NCBI GenBank assembly: GCA_021018995.1 | Contig: CM037584.1 | Coordinates: 50,782,811 to 50,846,810, forward strand | DNA from: Chloranthus sessilifolius | Lineage: Eukaryota; Streptophyta; Magnoliopsida; Chloranthales; Chloranthaceae | DNA length: 64,000 bases | Direction of reading: 5' to 3' | Shown: piece after piece, positions 35,925-48,516 of the stretch | How positions within the stretch are numbered: the first letter of the stretch is position 1 | Layout of the letters: the number at the start of each line of letters is the position of its first letter | Program-made: the position numbers and the translations under genes | Notes under the pieces: model-generated | The model's input: the letters and a program-made list of their open reading frames with translations, nothing else | What the model was told of the DNA's origin: nothing | Database searches by the model: none

Positions 35925-38900
35925 ACCATATTGAAGAGGAAGGGGGATAGGGGATCCCCCTGACGAATACCTCTAGAACTTTGAAAGTAGTCAGTTGGGG
36001 TCCCATTAACCATGATCGAAAACCACGCAGAGGAGTAGCAGGCCTTCATCCATTTCCGCCATTTGACCCCAAAACCCAACTTGCTTAACGGTTGTCTAAA
36101 CAACACCAATTTACCTACGTAGGCTTTTTTCATATCCACCTTCCACGGGGGGCGGGTTGATCGGTCCTATGTGCCGAATGAACCACTTCTTGAGTGACGA
36201 CCACCATATCGACCAGTTGTCTACTTTGCACAAATGCTCCTTGACTAGCAGAAATGATGTTCGCATTAGCGGTTTGAACCGATTAGCTAAAATCTTGTAC
36301 AAATAGTTTAACAGATAAATGGGATGGAAATCCTTCAGATCCTCTGCTCCCAATATCTTCGGAATGAGCACTATAAAGGTGGAGTTTAGGCTCTGCCCTA
36401 TGTAACCTTCCCTATGGAATTCAACAAACACAACCGTTAGGTCGATTTTGAGTAGCTGTCAGAAGCTTCGATAGAACTCCATGGTGAAACCGTCAAAGCT
36501 CGGCGCTTTGTTTCTCCCGTTGCCATTGATTGCCCGCCAAACCTCGACCTCCTCAAAAGGCCTTTCGACCGCCTGTTGGTCCTCCGAAGAGATGGACCGG
36601 AAAGCCAAACCATCCAACTGAGGTTGGAGCCATCCCTCATCCGTATATAAACCTCTGTAAAATCTGACAATCAGTTCCTTGATTTGAATCGGCTTCGAGA
36701 AAACTGTGTCGTCGGCCGAGATCTGGCAGATGATCTTTGATTTGCCATGCGCATTGGCAACATAGTGGAAGTATTTGGTGTTGTTATCGCCCTCCCGAAG
36801 CCAATGAACCTTGGCTTTTTGCTTCTAATAGATCTCCTCTGCCAAACATTTGTCATTGGAGTCCATCTTAATCTTGAGATTGTCATATCGCTTGTGATTC
36901 GGCAGGTCTCTGAATTCCTCAAAATTGTCGAGCAGTTTTAGCCGCTCTAGTAAACTTTCCTTAACCACATGCACGAGCCCATACACTTTCAGGTTCCAGC
37001 TTTTAATTCTTTTTTTAAGGTGCCTGAGCTTGGAGAGGAATTTGAAGCTCGGGAACCGAACCTTCCCAACCTCGTTCCACCAAATCCGGGAGGGGCCCTT
37101 CCCCCGGGACTAGCACTGGAGGAGAAGGGGCTTGTGATCGGACACATTCCTCAATAAACTGTGAAGGGTTGCTGCCGGGAAAAGATCCAGCCATTCCGGT
37201 GAGCACAAGAAGCGATCCAAACGACTCAGGGCCGGAACATCTTGGAGACTAGAGTCACTAGACCACATGAAACGTGCGCCCATAAGATCCGCCAAACTCC
37301 AATCTTGAATGAAAGAATTAAAATTTCGCATGACCGCCCCGTCAGACACCTCGCCCTTCTTTTCTTGAGGTGAACGGAAGCGTTGAAATCACCCCCAAGC
37401 AAATTGGCAAATCCCATGTTGCCGCAACAATCGCAATCTCAAACCAGAAATATGCTAGGCTAGAATTGTTCGACGGGCCGTAGTTGCCGGAAAAAACCTA
37501 CCTTTTCCCATTGTCTCTTTTTCGCAAAACCACTGAGGCCGAAAACATCTCGACTTCTTCATCCATCTTCTCAAACAACCTGGAATCCCAGGCCACGACG
37601 ATGCCCCCCGAGGCTCCCTCCAAGTCCACCCCAATCCATTCCCACCTATTGCCGCCCAGAACTGATGACACCTTTCGATTGTTGCTAGTGCCCCACTTTG
37701 GTTTCTTGGAGAGTAATGACGGAGGGATTGTGCATCACGTCTGCTTCTTAAGAGCACACATGCCCCGCACGTTCCATGAGAACAACTTCATGAGGAAACC
37801 AAACTACAAAGACCGCCCCAACCAAGCAAACCCATCAGGCTCCCCCTGGAGCCCTTCCCGTCCGACATCCCCCATTGCAGCCTCGCCAATTCCCTAGATT
37901 TGAATCGTTGACTCTTTTTTCCTCTTACCTTGAGCGCTTCTTTGAAAAAGAAATATAGATTTGAACATTTCTCTGAGAGAGCTTCATCGAAGTCGTGGAA
38001 AGACATGCCCAACTCTTTGCCGATGCGTCGATTCAGAAGGGTTCTGTCCCGTCACACCCCAGGGGAGGGAAGGGTATCGGAGCCGAGACCGAAGAAAACG
38101 ATCCGTCTTCAGGGTCTAAACATCCCACCCTCTCGTCACATATGTGCCTCGAGAGGGAGCTAAATGCCATCGACGAAGATGTCGAAGAGACAGGACCTGT
38201 AGCGGAGGAAGATAACAAATGGCGATGGAGCAGAGGCGAGAGGGACCGTTGTCCCCAAAGGGGGCCCAAATTCGGGATGGAGGATGAAGCGATATGGGGT
38301 ATTGACCTTCTTTGCCCGTCTGCGTATCATTGTGTGCCTCTGTTGATCCAACCCCATCCGACACGAAATCCACGGACCCAGCTCAGAGGGCGGTCTGGTC
38401 AGCTCGCTCGCAACTTCAAAAGCCCTCACCAAGGCACATCCAGTCAATTCCCTTCCCACGATTGACCTCACGTGCCACTCATCTGTGGAGGAGGTGACAA
38501 GTGTCTCAATCGTAGCTCCCTGCTATGAAGCCGCCTTACCCAAAACCAAAACGAGAATAGAAGTTTTTGGCAATTGTGCCACCTGGCTTGGGGCTACCAT
38601 GTGTCCACTCTTGCAGCATCGGATCTTCCTAGATCGATTCGAAATTTGAAAAGAAAATCGTAGTGGAAACCAGATCGTTAACTTCCATCTGCGCCGTTGA
38701 TTTAGCCGATGGTGTTAGATCAAAACGTTCCTCCTGGGGCTCGACGCCCACTAGCGTCAACGAGTTGGTGTCTCTAGCGATCTCCACGACCGGAGGTACT
38801 CGCCAAAGCTTGCCCAGCACACGTCGGTGTAACCCTCCGACGCAACTCCATACACATCCGCATGGCCCCTCGACGTCGAGACAAAGCTCCCCGGTGCGGC

Positions 38901-39125
38901 CGACGTCCGATGATGTGGTACCGGCGAGGGCACATCCCCTTGCGAGGGACCTTCCGCCAACCCACCACTCAAATCTATCCTGTCCTTGCATGGGTTGATG
39001 AGCGTCGTGAGTTTTTAGCTAGAACCACTGAATATGTGTTCCTTACTTCGGACGGACCCCGTAGATTCCTTCTTTGAATGCCCCGGGAAGAAAGCCCACT
39101 CACCTAGCTCCACTTTTTAGTTGAG
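35925..39125 (-). mobile_element. LINE remnant in unit 6
   Basis: ORF2 ATG ends at 37791. Endonuclease 37791-about 37125 with SLADLMGARFMW, RLDRFLCSPEW and SDHKPLLL. RT 37120-35925 with FIVLIPK and GIRQGDPLSPFLFNMV. The frame is stopped about 20 codons after the ORF2 start, as in the other units, so that stop predates amplification. Confidence 0.86.
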
Positions 39126-39308
39126 GGTTTACAAGGAAGATTTGAAGATTTATAAGAACAATAGGTTCTGATTGCCACTGTATGTTGTCATTTACTCTAC
39201 ACATTATTAAACTCCCAGTGATTTGGTGGTTGGGAATGTTGTCACATCACCGGGAAAACAAAGTTTGAAAAAGCAAGTTCAAATCTCCAAAATTATCTGA
39301 TAAAAAAA

Positions 39309-40210
39309 AAGCGGTCCAGGTCCCAAAACCATGCCAATTCATTTCCTTACCCTGACTACCAGTTGGACAGAATCTTCAACTCTTTTGTCATCCTCATCCT
39401 CAAGTAGCTCGCCGACTTCCAACCACCATCATTGCCCCACTGTATGAAAATACTTCAACTCCCTTGTTCATAAAGTCCTTACCCTACGGTGCAACTGAGG
39501 ACAACCCAAGCACCTCAGCTCACATACCCTGCAATCTCCTCCCATCTTCTATCATGGTCTTCGCCCTCATCAATTTGTCCCACCATCTCCGCATCAGTAA
39601 CTATGCTAACAGATCCAAGTCTCTAATCACTACCCAACCCAATTCCTCAAGAACTTGATCACATCCACAACCTCTGTTTTCAAGGTACCAGCAGTAAAGT
39701 TTAATGCTGAGGATGGTGTTCTCCTAACATGGAGAGCTGAGTTTGGTAGCACCTCCGAGTTGTCATTTTAGAGACACCCATATAGATAGAAAACCCGTTA
39801 GAAGACAATGGGAGTATACCTTAATCATTTTATACCAATGGAGGATTGAAATCGAGAATCGTTTGGACAATTAACTCTTTGGTCACTACTTCCACTTGGC
39901 ATTGTCAGTTTGCGTCCAATTGTCGGAGACAACCCTAATTTGAAGAGCATTTGTATTTTGAGAGAGATGCGGGTGGGCACGCAACTTGAGTGCGGCTGAC
40001 AAGCAGCTTAGGGAGTTAGGGAGAAACCATTATGCCTTGAAGATTGTGAGAGGACACATTGGTGGCAATTAAGCCATTGAACGAGTGCAGTGCAGGGAGC
40101 AAGGATGAAGCAGAGGGTTTTGTTTCTGGGGCTTTGGTGGCGCTTTAAATGCCGCCGTGAAGGACTTATTTAAGCGTCAGAATTACCTATTAGAAATAAT
40201 TAGTTTTTAG
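39309..40210 (+). pseudogene. F-box pseudogene copy 6
   Basis: AAG at the start place, LEIISF-stop at the end. Small changes at about 39750-39765 and 40030-40055 against copy 2. Confidence 0.9.
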
Positions 40211-40406
40211 ATCGCGGTTAGTTGATTCCAGTTTGTCCCCTAACCTTTTCATTATCTGCAATTCGCGTAATTTTTTAGGTTCATTCCTTTGTTTCAATTT
40301 GATGTTTGAGAAGGAGACTTCAGAGTTCATAGTGTGAAACTGTTGTTTTTAATTTGTGTTCAAAGGATGAGGTGCTAGTTCTGCTTGTTTGTTTTTGTTT
40401 GTGGAG

Positions 40407-40531
40407 AATGGTCGGGTCCAACTGGTTGACCCAGATATGGAGTTGAATGAAAGTTTAAGATTTTCTTATATCCAATGGTTGTAAAACTGGGTGAACTCCA
40501 TATCCGGTTCAACCAGTTGGACCTAACCATT
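40407..40531. repeat. Foldback sequence, unit 6
   Basis: Same as unit 2. Confidence 0.7.
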
Positions 40532-40599
40532 GCCCTTATGTATGTATGTGCAATAAAATCACCATTTAATTTATATTTATATAGGACATGCTGGAGCTC

Positions 40600-40636
40600 C
40601 ACGTGGCACTAAAATAGTTTAGTTTAGTGCCACGTG
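40600..40636. promoter_or_regulatory. G-box palindrome, unit 6
   Basis: Unchanged palindrome. Confidence 0.6.
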
Positions 40637-40657
40637 AAGCGCCACATGAGCTCACGC

Positions 40658-43600
40658 ACCATATTGAAGAGGAAGGGGGATAGGGGATCCCCCTGACGAA
40701 TACCTCTAGAACTTTGAAAGTAGTCAGTTGGGGTCCCATTAACCATGATCGAAAACCACGCAGAGGAGTAGCAGGCCTTCATCCATTTCCGCCATTTGAC
40801 CCCAAAACCCAACTTGCTTAACAGGTTGTCTAAACAACACCAATTTACCCTGCCGTAGGCTTTTTTCATATCCACCTTCCACAGGACGGCGGGTTGATCG
40901 GTCCTATGTGCCGAATGAACCACTTCTTGAGTGACGACCACCATATCGACCAGTTGTCTACTTTGCACAAATGCTCCTTGACTAGCAGAAATGATGTTCG
41001 CATTAGCGGTTTGAACCGATTAGCTAAAATCTTGTACAAATAGTTTAACAGATAAATGGGATGGAAATCCTTCAGATCCTCTGCTCCCAATATCTTCGGA
41101 ATGAGCACTATAAAGGTGGAGTTTAGGCTCTGCCCTATGTAACCTTCCCTATGGAATTCAACAAACACAACCGTTAGGTCGATTTTGAGTAGCTGTCAGA
41201 AGCTTCGATAGAACTCCATGGTGAAACCGTCAAAGCTCGGCGCTTTGTTTCTCCCGTTGCCATTGATTGCCCGCCAAACCTCGACCTCCTCAAAAGGCCT
41301 TTCGACCGCCTGTTGGTCCTCCGAAGAGATGGACCGGAAAGCCAAACCATCCAACTGAGGTTGGAGCCATCCCTCATCCGTATATAAACCTCTGTAAAAT
41401 CTGACAATCAGTTCCTTGATTTGAATCGGCTTCGAGAAAACTGTGTCGTCGGCCGAGATCTGGCAGATGATCTTTGATTTGCCATGCGCATTGGCAACAT
41501 AGTGGAAGTATTTGGTGTTGTTATCGCCCTCCCGAAGCCAATGAACCTTGGCTTTTTGCTTCTAATAGATCTCCTCTGCCAAACATTTGTCATTGGAGTC
41601 CATCTTAATCTTGAGATTGTCATATCGCTTGTGATTCGGCAGGTCTCTGAATTCCTCAAAATTGTCGAGCAGTTTTAGCCGCTCTAGTAAACTTTCCTTA
41701 ACCACATGCACGAGCCCATACACTTTCAGGTTCCAGCTTTTAATTCTTTTTTTAAGGTGCCTGAGCTTGGAGAGGAATTTGAAGCTCGGGAACCGAACCT
41801 TCCCAACCTCGTTCCACCAAATCCGGGAGGGGCCCTTCCCCCGGGACTAGCACTGGAGGAGAAGGGGCTTGTGATCGGACACATTCCTCAATAAACTGTG
41901 AAGGGTTGCTGCCGGGAAAAGATCCAGCCATTCCGGTGAGCACAAGAAGCGATCCAAACGACTCAGGGCCGGAACATCTTGGAGACTAGAGTCACTAGAC
42001 CACATGAAACGTGCGCCCATAAGATCCGCCAAACTCCAATCTTGAATGAAAGAATTAAAATTTCGCATGACCGCCCCGTCAGACACCTCGCCCTTCTTTT
42101 CTTGAGGTGAACGGAAGCGTTGAAATCACCCCCAAGCAAATTGGCAAATCCCATGTTGCCGCAACAATCGCAATCTCAAACCAGAAATATGCTAGGCTAG
42201 AATTGTTCGACGGGCCGTAGTTGCCGGAAAAAACCTACCTTTTCCCATTGTCTCTTTTTCGCAAAACCACTGAGGCCGAAAACATCTCGACTTCTTCATC
42301 CATCTTCTCAAACAACCTGGAATCCCAGGCCACGACGATGCCCCCCGAGGCTCCCTCCAAGTCCACCCCAATCCATTCCCACCTATTGCCGCCCAGAACT
42401 GATGACACCTTTCGATTGTTGCTAGTGCCCCACTTTGGTTTCTTGGAGAGTAATGACGGAGGGATTGTGCATCACGTCTGCTTCTTAAGAGCACACATGC
42501 CCCGCACGTTCCATGAGAACAACTTCATGAGGAAACCAAACTACAAAGACCGCCCCAACCAAGCAAACCCATCAGGCTCCCCCTGGAGCCCTTCCCGTCC
42601 GACATCCCCCATTGCAGCCTCGCCAATTCCCTAGATTTGAATCGTTGACTCTTTTTTCCTCTTACCTTGAGCGCTTCTTTGAAAAAGAAATATAGATTTG
42701 AACATTTCTCTGAGAGAGCTTCATCGAAGTCGTGGAAAGACATGCCCAACTCTTTGCCGAATCGGAATAGACTGTCTATTGCGTCCAGTTCCGAAGGGTT
42801 GCCGGTAGCCCCGTCACAACCAGGGAGGGTATCGAGCCGAGACCAAGAAAGCGATCCGCCTCTGGCCTAAACATCCCACCCTCTCGTCACATATGTGCCT
42901 CGAGAGGGAGCTAAATGCCATCGACGAAGATGTCGAAGAGACAGGACCTGTAGCGGAGGAAGATAACGAAGTAACTGATGGAGCAGAGACGTAGGAGGGG
43001 ACCGTTGTCCCCAAACTGGGGCCCAAATTCGGGATGGAGGATGAAGCGATAGACAGGGGTATTGACCTTCTTTGCCCGCGTCAGTATCATTGTGTGCCTC
43101 TTGATCCAACCCCATCTGACCTGAAATCCACGGACCCAGCTCCGAGAGGACAGATACCGGTCTGGCTCTGGCTCTGCAACTTCAAAAGCCCTCACCAAGG
43201 CACATCCAGTCAATTCCCTTCCCACGATTGACCTCACGTGCCACTCATCTGTGGAGGAGGTGACAAGTGTCTCAATCGTAGCTCCCTGCTATGAAGCCGC
43301 CTTACCCAAAACCAAAACGAGAATAGAAGTTTTTGGCAATTGTGCCACCTGGCTTGGGGCTACCATGTGTCCACTCTTGCAGCATCGGATCTTCCTAGAT
43401 CGATTCGAAATTTGAAAAGAAAATCGTTGTGGAAAACAGATCGTTAACTTCCATCTGCGCCGTTGATTTAGCCGATGGTGTTAGATCAAAACGTTCCTCC
43501 TGGGGCTCGACGCCCACTAGCGTCAACGAGTTGGTGTCTCTAGCGCTTCCCGGCCTGCGTCGGTGTAACCCTCAAGCGCAACTCCATACACATCATCGCA

Positions 43601-43855
43601 TGGCCCCTCGGCGTCGAGACAAAGCTCCCGGTGCGGCCGGCGTCCGATGATGTGGTACCGTGAGGCACATCCTTGCGAGGACCTTCCGCCAACCCACCAC
43701 TCAAATCTATCTGTCCTTGCATGGGTTGATGAGCGTCGTGAGTTTTTAGCTAGAACCACTGAATATGTGTTCCTTACTTCGGACGGACCCCGTAGATTCC
43801 TTCTTTGAATGCCCCGGGAAGAAAGCCCACTCACCTAGCTCCACTTTTTAGTTGA
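40658..43855 (-). mobile_element. LINE remnant in unit 7
   Basis: ORF2 ATG ends at 42528. The RT part here has the longest undamaged frame of the middle RT (40624-40968, VDMKKAYGRVNW to FNMV), which resembles unit 1. YADD absent. Confidence 0.86.
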
Positions 43856-44039
43856 GGGTTTACAAGGAAGATTTGAAGATTTATAAGAACAATAGGTTCT
43901 GATTGCCACTGTATGTTGTCATTTACTCTACACATTATTAAACTCCCAGTGATTTGGTGGTTGGGAATGTTGTCACATCACCGGGAAAACAAAGTTTGAA
44001 AAAGCAAGTTCAAATCTCCAAAATTATCTGATAAAAAAA

Positions 44040-44934
44040 AAGCGGTCCAGGTCCCAAAACCATGCCAATTCATTTCCTTACCCTGACTACCAGTTGGACA
44101 GAATCTTCAACTCTTTTGTCATCCTCATCCTCAAGTAGCTCGCCGACTTCCAACCACCATCATTGCCCCACTGTATGAAAATACTTCAACTCCTTGTTCA
44201 TAAAGTCCTTACCCTCTGAGTGGCCGAGGACAACCCAAGCACCTCGGCTCACATACCACTGCAATCTCCTCCATCTTCTATCATGGTCTTCGCCCTCATC
44301 AATTTGTCCCACCATCTCGCGATCAACTATGCTAATGAGATCCAAGTCTCTAATCACTACCCAACCCAATTCCTCAAGAACTTGATCACATCCACAACCT
44401 CTGTTTTCAAGGTACGTGAAAGTTTAATCTTTGAGGATGGTGTTCTCCTAACATGGAGAGAGTTTGGTAGCACCTCCGAGTTGTCATTTTAGAGACACCC
44501 ATATAGATAGAAAACCCGTTAGAAGACAATGGGAGTATACCTTAATCATTTTATACCAATGGAGGATTGAAATCGAGAATCGTTTGGACAATTAACTCTT
44601 TGGTCACTACTTCCACTTGGCATTGTCAGTTTGCGTCCAATTGTCGGAGACAACCCTAATTTGAAGAGCATTTGTATTTTGAGAGAGATGCGGGTGGGCA
44701 CGCAACTTGAGTGCGGCTGACAAGCAGCTTAGGGAGTTAGGGAGAAACCATTGTCTGCTTCAGCATTGACAGAGAGGACACATTGGTGGCAATTAAGCCA
44801 TTGAACGAGTGCAGTGCAGGGAGCAAGGATGAAGCAGAGGGTTTTGTTTCTGGGGCTTTGGTGGCGCTTTAAATGCCGCCGTGAAGGACTTATTTAAGCG
44901 TCAGAATTACCTATTAGAAATAATTAGTTTTTAG
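44040..44934 (+). pseudogene. F-box pseudogene copy 7, nearest to the intact gene
   Basis: It lies about 6.4 kb from the stop of the intact F-box gene and points toward it. Damaged in the first half (44200-44480). The second half equals copies 3 and 6. Confidence 0.9.
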
Positions 44935-45130
44935 ATCGCGGTTAGTTGATTCCAGTTTGTCCCCTAACCTTTTCATTATCTGCAATTCGCGTAATTTTTT
45001 AGGTTCATTCCTTTGTTTCAATTTGATGTTTGAGAAGGAGACTTCAGAGTTCATAGTGTGAAACTGTTGTTTTTAATTTGTGTTCAAAGGATGAGGTGCT
45101 AGTTCTGCTTGTTTGTTTTTGTTTGTGGAG

Positions 45131-45255
45131 AATGGTCGGGTCCAACTGGTTGACCCAGATATGGAGTTGAATGAAAGTTTAAGATTTTCTTATATCCAAT
45201 GGTTGTAAAACTGGGTGAACTCCATATCCGGTTCAACCAGTTGGACCTAACCATT
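45131..45255. repeat. Foldback sequence, unit 7
   Basis: Same as units 2, 3 and 6. Confidence 0.7.
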
Positions 45256-45323
45256 GCCCTTATGTATGTATGTGCAATAAAATCACCATTTAATTTATAT
45301 TTATATAGGACATGCTGGAGCTC

Positions 45324-45360
45324 CACGTGGCACTAAAATAGTTTAGTTTAGTGCCACGTG
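45324..45360. promoter_or_regulatory. G-box palindrome, unit 7
   Basis: Unchanged palindrome, 26 bp before the array edge. Confidence 0.6.
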
Positions 45361-45386
45361 AAGCGCCACATGAGCTCACGCACCAT

Positions 45387-46410
45387 TTATCTATTTATTA
45401 TGTAAAGCCCTACACCGGTGTTTGCTCCCCACGGTGGTGGGTTTGAAATGACTCCTTTCTGTTAATTCGGTGGAGTTGGGGTGCTTAATTTGTGAAATAG
45501 CGGTATGTCACGGGAGCGCAACCCGACACCGGCTATCACGCCCGTGCGGTGCCTCGATGCCGCGTGTAACGGAGTCAGCCTACCCAATCATCAGACTCTG
45601 ATACCACCTGCTTAGAGAACGGGAACTCCCGTTCATTGCTGTCTTCTTTCAAGGCCTATCATTCCATTGCATCATGCCTCTTATGACACTCATGCACGCA
45701 CATTTGTGTCTTGTTTGGCCTGCTCAAGCTTCACTCTCGCGTGCCTAACACTAGTCTCTCGCTTCGCAATAGTAGCATGCAACTTCATGTCGTCTCATTC
45801 CAATATGTCTCGTTGACATACTGAATCAAGCCCACTATTGTGTGTGATCCCCGTTACTGGCACATGTCTGCATCCGGCCCTCTGCCAACGTGCACTACAG
45901 TGTCTCACGCAGCCCTCGAGTGCCTACTTCTTAACCGTCCCATGTGCACTGCGATGTCGGCTCGGGGCCATATGGCAACCTTACTTTGGGTGACACACGA
46001 CATTACTTCCGAAGCAACGTCCTAGGCTCACCCTTTTGGACTTAAGAGACACTTGTGCACCCTTTGGCGACGCAAGGCCCCGTGTGTGTGATAGTAACTT
46101 ACCTCTCACATAGATGGTTCAAACACCATCTATGGGTAAATAATTCGAAGACCTCAAGCGTATTAATTTGTCACACCTCATGGCACACGGACTCCTTCCG
46201 TGGCATACAGTGTCATGCCCCACATCACTACGCCCATGACGCCCCGCATCATCTTCCCATGCGACTGCATCGCACCACCAATTAGCTCCAAGGCTCTTAC
46301 GCTTTCCTGCTACTAATCAATCAGCTCCAAGGCCCCCACGTCTTTCTGCTGCTACTCAGAATATTGACCCCGTCACAGGTGGCACGGGTAGGACACTACA
46401 CTCCACAGGG
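45387..46410 (-). mobile_element. Possible LTR retrotransposon fragment with tRNA-Met-type primer site
   Basis: On minus, ...CTAAGCA is followed two bases later by TGGTATCAGAG (plus 45596-45606), the usual plant initiator-tRNA-Met primer site. This suggests a 5' LTR from 45609 to somewhere near 46407 (TGTGGAGTGTAG on minus), with 45387-45595 as leader. No coding part and no second LTR are seen. The region is GC-richer than its surroundings and has no real gene. Family unknown. Confidence 0.4.
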
Positions 46411-46526
46411 ATTAGTTCAAGCTTGAACAGAGATTCTCTCTAGGGTTGAATCCCTCTTCGGTTTTCACTTGTGTGGTGACTTGGGTTTATAGTATTAGAC
46501 ACTATTTGTTGACCCATTGTTTATTG

Positions 46527-46534
46527 GCTAGCAG
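46527..46534. repeat. 8-bp target-site duplication GCTAGCAG (left) of the hAT element
   Basis: It matches GGTAGCAG at 48317-48324 in seven of eight bases. Confidence 0.6.
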
Positions 46535-47476
46535 TAGGGCCGTCAAAAGGAGCGGGCTGAGGGTCAGCCCGACCAACCCCGACCCTAAATTTAGGGTGCT
46601 AGGGCATCTCAATATTAAGTTCAAAGGACCGGATTAGGCCCTTAAAAACGAAAGCCTATATTTTTTAGGGTCGGGCTAGGGCCTTAAATTCTATAAGTAT
46701 ATATGAGTTGCAAGCTATTTGTATGAACTTTACACTAATTTTTTTTTATTTTTGAGATGAAATTTTATCTTTTTCATTTGAAATGGAGAACGGTTACATA
46801 ATGGAAGGCCACAATAGTGGTAGTTAAAATAATTAAGAATGGCATCTAAGACCCATCTAACACCGACACGAAATTCAAGGGCCTTTAAAGTAAAGTAAAA
46901 ATTCAACAATCCTCCACATCCTGAAGATCCGCTAGTAACCAAGATCGAAGATCCATCTGAAAAGACGTCACCACCATCGATAAACTCACAATCCACAAAA
47001 ACTCCCACTACGCTGGAAACAGAGGCAAACACCAACCAAAAGCTTCACACATCGTTTCAATCAAAGCTTTTAAACAATGCCTCATGGCGTAGAAATAATG
47101 CATGTGTTTACGGAACAATGAAGTCATCAAAACGTCAGTAAAACCTGTGACCAAAATCGTTTCAGAAATAATTATGGATTGCAAAAAAGCTTTTGTAGAG
47201 TTAATCTTATCGGAAAAGAAGGCTCACCAATGAGAGGATAAAACTCCCATATTCTACCCCTAAAATAAGGAAAAAATAAAGAGAGAAAAATGGAGAGCCA
47301 AAGCTTCCAAGCAAAAGATGATCCCCAAAGGATCGATTTAGTAAAAGCATAGAAAAATTGGATGGAAAGGGATTAAATCCTCTCTTCCCACCCCCTCCCA
47401 TCAAACTTCTTTTCCTTGACTCTCAACTTTGTAAGTAATTAGTATTTACTAATTGTGTAAAAACAAAAAAAAACTG

Positions 47477-47477
<1 letters not shown>

Positions 47478-47513
<36 letters not shown>
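47478..47513. repeat. (AT)n microsatellite
   Basis: About 18 AT units inside the hAT element. Confidence 0.95.
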
Positions 47514-47514
<1 letters not shown>

Positions 47515-47711
47515 TTACCAACTCACATGTAAATTACTAAACTAATCTTTAATATTTCCGTTATCCTAAAAAAAAAATCCTTACATTTGTGGATAAAACG
47601 GTTACTTTCCTTGTTAGTTTAGGATTTTAAAATCCCTTTATTTTTATGGTAATATATGAAAGTCATGCTTTTTTAATAAGATATTGACTCCTACCATATT
47701 TGGGATGTATC

Positions 47712-47864
47712 CATAGTGACAAATTTCTCCAAAATGTATCAAAAGTTCTCGTAAATTCACCAAAACAAGGGTATGAAGAAACTTTTGGTGAAATTTCGAT
47801 CATTTATCCGATATTCCCGAAATTTTATTAATTTCGGTGAATTTAATGAAATTTGTCAAAATTA

Positions 47865-47913
<49 letters not shown>

Positions 47914-48059
47914 CAGCCATTTTTAAATGATAAATAAGATTTTTGGAAACCTTATATATATTTATTTATTTATCTACTCTCCAAAAATTTTCCGAAACTT
48001 TTTCGAATCGAAATGACCCCCTTACTGAAAAAATGACCAAAACGAAATTTGTCACTATG
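47712..48059. mobile_element. 348-bp hAT-type MITE nested in the larger hAT element
   Basis: The terminal inverted repeats CATAGTGACAAATTTC and GAAATTTGTCACTATG are perfect over 16 bp. GATGTATC is duplicated exactly on both sides (47704-47711 and 48060-48067). The interior is A/T-rich with a T tract of nearly 40 at about 47870-47908. No coding capacity. Confidence 0.9.
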
Positions 48060-48321
48060 GATGTATCTCTTTTCTAATATTATTTAAAAAAAATTATAAT
48101 CAAAAATAAAAATTAAAAATTTAATGAACATATTTTTATAAAGAATAAAAAGAAAAATACTAGTAAACAACAAAACTCGCCCCAAGCCCACCTAGCGTAG
48201 GGCTAGGGCTGGGCGTATCAAAACTCGCCTATGTTAGGGCCGGGCCAGGCCTACTCATAGAAGGTAGGGTCGGGCTAAGTTTTTAGTGGGCCCGGCCTGG
48301 CCTGTTGACAGCCCTAGGTAG

Positions 48322-48516
48322 CAGGGCTGTCAATGAGTCGGGTTGGATTGGGCCAAATTTTAGCTGTCCGACTTTATATGCCCGACTTGAATTGACCCAC
48401 TTTTTGTCTGACCTGATACTACATGCCCAACCTGATGGGTCAAGCTTATGAGCCCACACCACTTAACAAATCGGTCCGACAGGACAGGTAGCAGGTCGAC
48501 CCGCCCAGTTGACAGC
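48322..48516. mobile_element. Possible short MITE with GGGCTGTCAA/TTGACAGC ends
   Basis: It starts CAGGGCTGTCAATGAGTCGG, directly overlapping the duplication of the previous element, and ends CGCCCAGTTGACAGC. The ends pair over about 8-10 bases plus a GGG-rich subterminus. A related hAT terminus is likely, but no clean duplication is seen. Confidence 0.4.

Larger units (their letters stand above)
35925..40657. repeat. Tandem array unit 6 (4733 bp)
   Basis: A clean unit and a good reference copy: identical to unit 7 over several kilobases. The main altered patch is 38020-38400 in the LINE 5' region. Confidence 0.93.
40658..45381. repeat. Tandem array unit 7 (4724 bp), last unit
   Basis: After GAGCTCACGCACCAT this unit is followed by TTATCTATTTATT instead of the LINE, so it marks the right edge of the array. 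Altered patches: 42820-42870, 43540-43720 and 44200-44480. Confidence 0.93.
46535..48316. mobile_element. Non-autonomous hAT element, 1.78 kb
   Basis: The ends are TAGGGCCGTCAAAAGG and the inverted ...CCTGTTGACAGCCCTA. They pair well over the first 16 bases and continue in a GGGC-rich subterminal region, a common pattern in plant hAT elements. The near-perfect 8-bp duplication fits the superfamily. The interior has no transposase frame, only short ORFs, an (AT)n run and a nested MITE. Confidence 0.7.

Noticed and set aside
1-45381. CRISPR array or satellite DNA
   Set aside because: Units are 4.7 kb with coding remnants of a LINE and a host gene, not short repeats with spacers. The genome is eukaryotic.
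45596-45606. tRNA-Met gene end (CTCTGATACCA)
   Set aside because: Only the 3' 11 bases match a tRNA. No cloverleaf can be formed, so a retroelement primer site fits better.
46446-47035. Small frames inside the hAT element as a captured gene
   Set aside because: They are short, unrelated to each other and carry no recognisable domain.
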